Assembly (NCBI GenBank): GCA_018433525.1
Contig: JAHDRA010000078.1
Location: 1 to 36,821, forward strand
Length of the DNA: 36,821 nucleotides
DNA from: Paludibacteraceae bacterium
GTDB taxonomy: Bacteria > Bacteroidota > Bacteroidia > Bacteroidales > Paludibacteraceae
Direction of reading: 5' to 3'
How positions within the stretch are numbered: position 1 is the first letter of the stretch; the number at the start of each line of letters is the position of its first letter. Under the pieces are notes generated by a model. That model was not told the DNA's origin and ran no database searches. It was given only the letters and a program-made list of their open reading frames with translations. The position numbers and the translations under genes were made by a program. Shown here one piece after another: positions 31,404 to 36,821 of the stretch.

Positions 31404-34400
31404 ATGCGGAAAACCATTTCTAGCTACCTGAAAATCTGTTTGTTTACACTCTTCCTGACTTTTGGAGGAAGGGCTTCGCTATATGCTGCCAACCGTTATG
31501 CCGTAGCCAATGGCAATTGGAATTCCACCTCTACATGGTCTGCCACTTCTGGCGGAAGTTCGGGTGCCAGTGTCCCTGTTAACGGTGATAATGTGTACAT
31601 CGAACGCGGTTATACCGTTACTGTAACTGCTAATGCAGCCTGTAGCAATTTGTATTTTAGTACTCCAACTACCGGAAATTTGGGAACATTGACTGTCAAC
31701 AGCGGAGTTACCCTGACCGTCAGTGGAGGGGTTACCTTAAACAAAGTGACTTCTGCTAATGATGTGTGGGGCACTATCTCCGGTGCAGGAATTTTGAATT
31801 GTACTTCACTCAATATTGGTAATGCGGGTAATCCTACCACTAATAATACAAACAATACCCATACATTAACTTCTACTATTGCTGTTTTGAATGTGAGCGG
31901 CAATTTAACAATAAACAGTTATTATAGAAATACAAACAGAATTCGTAACGGTGTTTTTGTGGTAAACAGTGGAACCGTTACTGTAAGTGGCACAGTAACA
32001 ACATCCAATCAAAATGCTAATAATACTGCTACTTTAACTTTAGGTAATTCATCTCCCACCTTAAATCTTGCCGGAGGTCCCCCTTTTAATCTTTCAGGTA
32101 CAGGAACCAATGCGATTACCTTAAATGGAACAGGAGCAACGGTAAATTATAGTGGAGCAACTCAGACAATCTATGCCTCTAATTATTATCACTTGACATT
32201 ATCAGGAAGTGGAAACAAATCCCTGACAGGTACAGCGAATATACAAGGAAATTTCACCAATAATGCCACTTTTTCATATGGAACTTCTACTGTTACTTTT
32301 AATGGAACTTCTCCTCAAACCATAGGAGGGACTTCTGCTACAACCTTTTATAATTTAACGATCAACAATACCGGCACTTCCGGAAACAATACCGTTACGC
32401 TTCAGCAACCCACCACCGTAACCAATACGCTTACGTTGACATCAGGTAGAGTGAATACTACTTCTACCAATCTTCTTTCCGTTACCAATACGGCAGCAGG
32501 AGCTATTTCCGGAGGAAGTTCCTCGTCCTTTGTCAATGGTCCCTTAAAAAGATCATTGCCTGCCAACTATTCCACAGCAAGCAGTTATGTTTTCCCCGTA
32601 GGAGTTGGAACAGGCTATTATCCGTTTACACTGGTCAATCCGACCACCGGAACTACCGCACCAACCGTTCAAATAGAAGCAAAAGCAGTCAGTAATGGTG
32701 GAACATTCGATGGTACGTTGTTTTCGTTAAGTACGACGGAATACTGGACAATGACGACGACAGGAAGTTTCACGAACAGTTCCGTTTCTGTTTCCCGTCC
32801 CACTGCCATTACACCTTTTAACGTGATTGCGGGGTCGACTTCTGTGAGCGGCACTTACACATCGTTGGGTGGAACAGCCGGAACGAACGGCGTAACAAAT
32901 TCTAATTTAATTGGTTCTAATCGTTATTTTGCATTGGGGCGTGCCAGGTATTTGACATTATCTACGACAAGTCTTACCGGTTTTACCTATCCGGAAGGGA
33001 ATGGCCCATCAGGCATTCAAAGTTTTACGGTAAATGCAGACGGATTAACCGATAATGTGATTATTGCGGCGCCTGCCAATTTTGAAATTTCACTTTCGGG
33101 AGGAACATCTTTCAACGGTAGCAGTCAGGTTACAATTCCGATTGTCTCGGGAAGTATCAACAATGTTTCCGTATATGTGCGGATGAAAGCGGGTTTGTCG
33201 CAAGGCAGCATTGGACCTGAACAGTTGACTGTTTCCACAACCGGTTTCACTTCCCAAACCATTAATTTAAGTGGAACAGTTACCCCAAGACCGGTTATAA
33301 CCTTATCCACTTCGAGTTTGAGCGGATTTACCTATACTTTTTCGGCCGGTCCTTCCGCACAACAAAGTTTTACGGTGAGCGGTACCAATTTATCCGGAAA
33401 TGTTACACTTACCGCTCCAACTCATTACGAAATTTCATTGACTTCCGGTTCCGGGTTTACTTCGTCAATATCGTTGACGCCTTCAGGTGGAACATTATCG
33501 TCCACTACTATTTATGTTCGGCTCAAAGTTAGTTTGGGCGTTGGTACCTATAATGAAACACTTACAGCAACCAGTCAGTATGCCGTAACCAAAAATCTTT
33601 CGTTGAATGGAAACGTTACAGCCGCAGCAACGCTTACTACAACTCCTTCCTGGCTTGCCTGCTTTATTTATACTTCCGGGAGCGGGCCTTCGGCTTCACA
33701 AACTTTTTCCTTGACAGGTTCCAATTTGGGAACCAATACGGTAACTGTGACAGCACCCACAAATTTTGAAGTATCGACCAACGGAACTACTTTCAGTAAT
33801 TCATTTACGTTGACGCCCAGTGGCGGGACTGTCAATCAGACGGTTTATGTAAGGTTGGAATCGGCTTTGGCTGTAGGAACTTACGGACCGAGCAATGTTT
33901 CGCTGGCTTGTACAGGAGCAGTTACCAAAACGGTTGCTTTGAGCGGACAGGTCGTAAGCAGTGCAACTGTCTTAGTGTCAAGAAATACGGTTACAGGTTT
34001 TGGTTATCAGGTAGGAAGTGGCCCTTCGCCGGTTCAATCGTTGACGGTCAGTGGGGCTTCATTGGGAAGTAACAATATCTCGGTTACTCCGCCTTCCAAT
34101 TACGAAATCTCAACATCGCCCAATTCGGGATTTCAATCCACAGCCCTTACACTCACCCAATCGAGCGGTAAAGTGGATCCAACGGTTATTTATATCCGTC
34201 TGAAATCAGGATTAGCTGCTGCAACTTATGCCCAGACACTCACGGTAGTATCCGGTTCTATCACACAAAATGTAACACTGAACGGCAAAGTTTATGCTAC
34301 GCCTCTGATAACCGCTTCGGGAGGAGGCGATTATTGTACGGGGAGCACCATTAATTTGACCAGCACGGGAGACGATATCGTCAATCGTTACTGGTCAGGA

Positions 34401-36821
34401 CCTAACAATTTTTACTCTACCACTCAAAATCCTTCCATTGCCAACAGTACGCCATCCATGTCCGGAACTTATTCCGTCACCGGGAATGTAATTACAGGAG
34501 GAAATCTGATTGTGAACGGAGATTTTGAAATGGGAAATGTGGCCATTAATAGCAGTTACGGTTATCCGGCAGAACCATTTACAACGAGTTCACTTTATCC
34601 GGAAGGACTGTATGCGATTGTCAATTTGCCAAGCACCGTACATGGCAACTTTACTTCTACGGGTGTCGATCATACGACCGGAACAGGGAAACAAATGGTC
34701 ATCAACGGAGCTACAAATCCGGGTGTTGTCGTTTGGTCGCAGTCAGTGGCGGTGGTGGCCAATGCCGATTATGAGTTTACCTATTGGGTGCAGACAGTAG
34801 TTAATGGAAACGATCCAAACCCAGCTCAGCTGCAACTTTACGTAAATGGTGTAGCAGCAGGTCCCATTTATACTGCCAATCCCACAACAGCTGTTTGGAA
34901 ACAATTTATTTATAATACGAATGCAGGTTCCAATACCGTATTGAATTTGGAACTGGTCAATCAAAATACCGTTGCAGGAGGAAACGATTTTTCATTGGAT
35001 GATATCGTTTTTCATCAAATTCTTCCGGCAACAGCATCAACCAATGTTACTGTGAATGATAACTTGCCTGTGAGTGTAAGCATTTCTTATTCACCATCTG
35101 TTGTTTATACCAATACGCTTGTAACATTTACGGCTACGCCAACCAATGAAGGTTCAGCTCCCGTTTACGAATGGTCGGTGAATGGAACAGTAGTAGGAAC
35201 AAACAGTTCAACTTATACCTACACGCCTCAAAATGGGGATGTGGTTTCCTGTAAACTGACCTCATCCTATCCTTGTGCAATAGGCAATCCGGCTACGAGT
35301 AGTCAAACCATGACGGTGCTTACACAAAACAACTATTGGATGGGAGCTGTTTCGAGTACCGACTGGGGAACGGCTTCCAACTGGACAGCAGGTTTTGTAC
35401 CACTTGCAGGTGATAATGTAGAATATGCTACCGTTGCCAATTACGGCACAGCCGCAGTGAATGATTTGCAACTCGATCAGGACAGAGTAATCGGCAGCCT
35501 CATCAATGCTACCAACAAGAAGTTGATTATTCCGGCGGGAAAAGCTCTTACGGTAAACAACACAATTACTATCAGTGATGCACAGAATCCGAATTTGATT
35601 CAGATCCAGTCGGGTGGTTCATCCACTCCGCAAGGAACGTTGATTTTCCATAATGATGCTGCTCATCCTGTATATGCTACGGTAGAAATGTATTCCAAAG
35701 CATGGATTGATCCGAATGGGGTAACCAATAACAAGTATTTCTGGCAATATTTCGGTTTGCCTTTCCGTTCGCTGCAGGCCAATCCTTCTTTCTATGGCGC
35801 TTATGTAAGACGCTGGGATGAAACGGGAACAACGATTTCCAATCATTGGGTTCAATTGGGCAACAACGATGTGATTCAGTCGTTTTTGGGCTATGAAATT
35901 TGTCAGCCTTCAGCAAAAACCTACACCTTGCAGGGAATTTTGGAAAATCGAGATTTCAGTTCCGGCGAATTGGCTTACACCACTACCGCCTTGTATCCCG
36001 GTCAGCACATATTTGGCAATTCCTATACGGCAGCTATTGATATCACCCAAATTAATTTTGGCAGCAACATGGAAGCAACTGTCTATCTGTACAACACGGG
36101 TTCTTACAACAACTGGGTAACCAATAATGGTGAAACGAGTCATTCTCCGAGCAACACCAACCCGGGAACATATGCCGCCATTCCCAAGAATCAAGCCGGT
36201 CAGGGAGGCATTCAGGGACAAATTCCCTCCATGCAGGGATTTCTGGTAAAAGCCATGAGCGGTTCGTCAGGAAATACCATTTCCATTCCCTATTCTTCCG
36301 TAGCCGTGAAAAACACCACCCTTCAACGTGCAAAGGCTGCTGAAGAAAACGATTCGGAGAAAAAACAATATCTGCGCATAGACTTAAAAACGGATACCGT
36401 AATTGTAGACCGCATGTGGATTTTCAACGAAGAAAACTGTACCCGTTCTTTCGACAATGGCTGGGACGGGCCAAAAATGCTTCCGGCAAGTGGAACACCG
36501 GTATTGTGTGCCATAGAAAAGGACGGTTTGTACCAAGTGAACTCGGTAAACGATATGGACGAAACCAAACTCGGATTCCGGAAAGGAACCGAAACAGAAT
36601 ACTCCTTAACATTTTATCCGAAAAATCTACAGCAGCGCTATCCGGCCGTTTATCTGCTGGACGAGGCAGCAAACCAAGCGGTAAAAATAGAAAATGAAAC
36701 GGTTTATTCATTCACGGCTACAGGAACGGAAAATTTGCAACAGCGTTTTCGTATTGTAACGCGTTATTACGAAAAAGGAGAACCGGAAGAGGCATCGCAA
36801 ATCAAGGTATTTTCTTCCAAA
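31404..36821 (+). CDS. Giant repeat-rich surface protein, likely T9SS substrate (cut by window edge)
   Basis: An uninterrupted frame of 1806 codons from ATG 31404 to the window end; I read it codon by codon and found no stop. A signal peptide (basic start, LKICLFTLFLTF core) ends near residue 29. Residues 30-515 are Thr/Asn/Gly/Ser-rich beta-solenoid-like sequence. Four Ig-like repeats of 112 residues fill 516-963. Then come an Ig-like piece (about 968-1030), a jelly-roll, CBM-like domain opening NLIVNGDFEMGN (about 1033-1207), a PKD/Ig-like domain (about 1222-1305), a second domain opening NYWMGAVSSTDWGTASNW (from about 1310) and a charged region ending QQRFRIVTRYYEKGEP. The last residues, IKVFSSK, look like the start of a T9SS type A sorting domain. 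Probably an adhesin or glycan-binding surface protein; no enzyme motif is seen. No transfer signs beyond its high Thr/Asn content. Confidence 0.9.
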   Translation, partial: MRKTISSYLKICLFTLFLTFGGRASLYAANRYAVANGNWNSTSTWSATSGGSSGASVPVNGDNVYIERGYTVTVTANAACSNLYFSTPTTGNLGTLTVNSGVTLTVSGGVTLNKVTSANDVWGTISGAGILNCTSLNIGNAGNPTTNNTNNTHTLTSTIAVLNVSGNLTINSYYRNTNRIRNGVFVVNSGTVTVSGTVTTSNQNANNTATLTLGNSSPTLNLAGGPPFNLSGTGTNAITLNGTGATVNYSGATQTIYASNYYHLTLSGSGNKSLTGTANIQGNFTNNATFSYGTSTVTFNGTSPQTIGGTSATTFYNLTINNTGTSGNNTVTLQQPTTVTNTLTLTSGRVNTTSTNLLSVTNTAAGAISGGSSSSFVNGPLKRSLPANYSTASSYVFPVGVGTGYYPFTLVNPTTGTTAPTVQIEAKAVSNGGTFDGTLFSLSTTEYWTMTTTGSFTNSSVSVSRPTAITPFNVIAGSTSVSGTYTSLGGTAGTNGVTNSNLIGSNRYFALGRARYLTLSTTSLTGFTYPEGNGPSGIQSFTVNADGLTDNVIIAAPANFEISLSGGTSFNGSSQVTIPIVSGSINNVSVYVRMKAGLSQGSIGPEQLTVSTTGFTSQTINLSGTVTPRPVITLSTSSLSGFTYTFSAGPSAQQSFTVSGTNLSGNVTLTAPTHYEISLTSGSGFTSSISLTPSGGTLSSTTIYVRLKVSLGVGTYNETLTATSQYAVTKNLSLNGNVTAAATLTTTPSWLACFIYTSGSGPSASQTFSLTGSNLGTNTVTVTAPTNFEVSTNGTTFSNSFTLTPSGGTVNQTVYVRLESALAVGTYGPSNVSLACTGAVTKTVALSGQVVSSATVLVSRNTVTGFGYQVGSGPSPVQSLTVSGASLGSNNISVTPPSNYEISTSPNSGFQSTALTLTQSSGKVDPTVIYIRLKSGLAAATYAQTLTVVSGSITQNVTLNGKVYATPLITASGGGDYCTGSTINLTSTGDDIVNRYWSGPNNFYSTTQNPSIANSTPSMSGTYSVTGNVITGGNLIVNGDFEMGNVAINSSYGYPAEPFTTSSLYPEGLYAIVNLPSTVHGNFTSTGVDHTTGTGKQMVINGATNPGVVVWSQSVAVVANADYEFTYWVQTVVNGNDPNPAQLQLYVNGVAAGPIYTANPTTAVWKQFIYNTNAGSNTVLNLELVNQNTVAGGNDFSLDDIVFHQILPATASTNVTVNDNLPVSVSISYSPSVVYTNTLVTFTATPTNEGSAPVYEWSVNGTVVGTNSSTYTYTPQNGDVVSCKLTSSYPCAIGNPATSSQTMTVLTQNNYWMGAVSSTDWGTASNWTAGFVPLAGDNVEYATVANYGTAAVNDLQLDQDRVIGSLINATNKKLIIPAGKALTVNNTITISDAQNPNLIQIQSGGSSTPQGTLIFHNDAAHPVYATVEMYSKAWIDPNGVTNNKYFWQYFGLPFRSLQANPSFYGAYVRRWDETGTTISNHWVQLGNNDVIQSFLGYEICQPSAKTYTLQGILENRDFSSGELAYTTTALYPGQHIFGNSYTAAIDITQINFGSNMEATVYLYNTGSYNNWVTNNGETSHSPSNTNPGTYAAIPKNQAGQGGIQGQIPSMQGFLVKAMSGSSGNTISIPYSSVAVKNTTLQRAKAAEENDSEKKQYLRIDLKTDTVIVDRMWIFNEENCTRSFDNGWDGPKMLPASGTPVLCAIEKDGLYQVNSVNDMDETKLGFRKGTETEYSLTFYPKNLQQRYPAVYLLDEAANQAVKIENETVYSFTATGTENLQQRFRIVTRYYEKGEPEEASQIKVFSSK
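32949..34292 (+). repeat. Four tandem 336-bp (112-codon) Ig-like repeats
   Basis: Repeat units are 32949-33284, 33285-33620, 33621-33956 and 33957-34292, each exactly 336 bp. Shared protein features: an FxYxxxxGPS...QSFTV opening, a P(T/S)xYEIS or NFEIS block near the middle, YVRLK (one YVRMK, one YVRLE, one YIRLK) in the second half and an LSG.V close (one LNG). DNA similarity is low outside these positions, so the duplications are old, but length has been kept exactly. Confidence 0.85.

Noticed and set aside
1..36821. CRISPR array
   Set aside because: No set of short direct repeats with regular spacers was seen anywhere in the window.

Overview
The window looks like chromosomal DNA of a Bacteroidetes bacterium, probably a Bacteroidales relative. 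The evidence is the AT-rich intergenic DNA, several promoters of the Bacteroidetes type (TTTG, 19-20 bp, TAnnTTTG), family genes restricted to this phylum (DUF4296, DUF4271, a one-cysteine TraR/DksA protein, an unusually long IleRS) and a giant repeat-rich surface protein of the type exported by the type IX secretion system (T9SS). No intact tRNA, rRNA or CRISPR array was seen. Both window edges cut through genes.

Layout. 1-562 (-): N-terminal part of a phospholipase-D-fold protein, cut by the left edge. 563-1342: gene-poor DNA with a possible decayed reading frame and the ileS promoter. 1343-6862 (+): ileS, a TraR/DksA regulator, lspA and a DUF4296 lipoprotein. 7036-8313 (-): a TPR membrane protein and ribH. 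8791-10764 (-): secreted M6 metalloprotease. 11003-11375: IS30-type transposase relic. 11560-13816 (+): sugar-type MFS transporter and a YgjV-like protein. 13993-16131 (-): pnp. 16388-18260 (-): overlapping lpxK and purine nucleoside phosphorylase. 18425-21352 (-): LOG-family hydrolase, DUF4271 protein, hemD, rnpA and yidD. 21589-22394: a graveyard of broken genes (lspA-like tail, IS1380-type and IS30-type transposase ends). 22432-22956 (+): gamma carbonic anhydrase. 23217-24008 (-): M48 lipoprotein peptidase, divergent from vanZ-dprA (24116-25652, +). 25950-27788 (+): hsp20, a class-B DnaJ and an unknown small gene. 28250-28349: a 100-bp element with perfect terminal inverted repeats directly upstream of argC (28370-29344). 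29552-30577 (-): thiL. 31404-36821 (+): an open frame of 1806 codons running off the right edge.

Genes that fit together: LspA matures lipoproteins, and its overlapping neighbour is a lipoprotein. LpxK makes lipid A. RnpA and YidD form the classic pair next to hemD. Hsp20 and DnaJ form a protein-quality module. The M6 protease and giant surface protein are the extracellular equipment.

Most noteworthy: the giant surface protein with four Ig-like repeats of exactly 112 codons; the 100-bp MITE-like element with 15-bp terminal repeats and 12-bp flanking direct repeats, 20 bp before argC; paired TGNCA-N3-TGNCA boxes upstream of hsp20; alternating complementary arms around the ygjV promoter; a promoter-terminator pair between argC and thiL that could make a small RNA; and the decayed IS/lspA cluster. 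No convincing new multi-gene defence or metabolic system is visible, although the partial gene at the left edge could belong to one.
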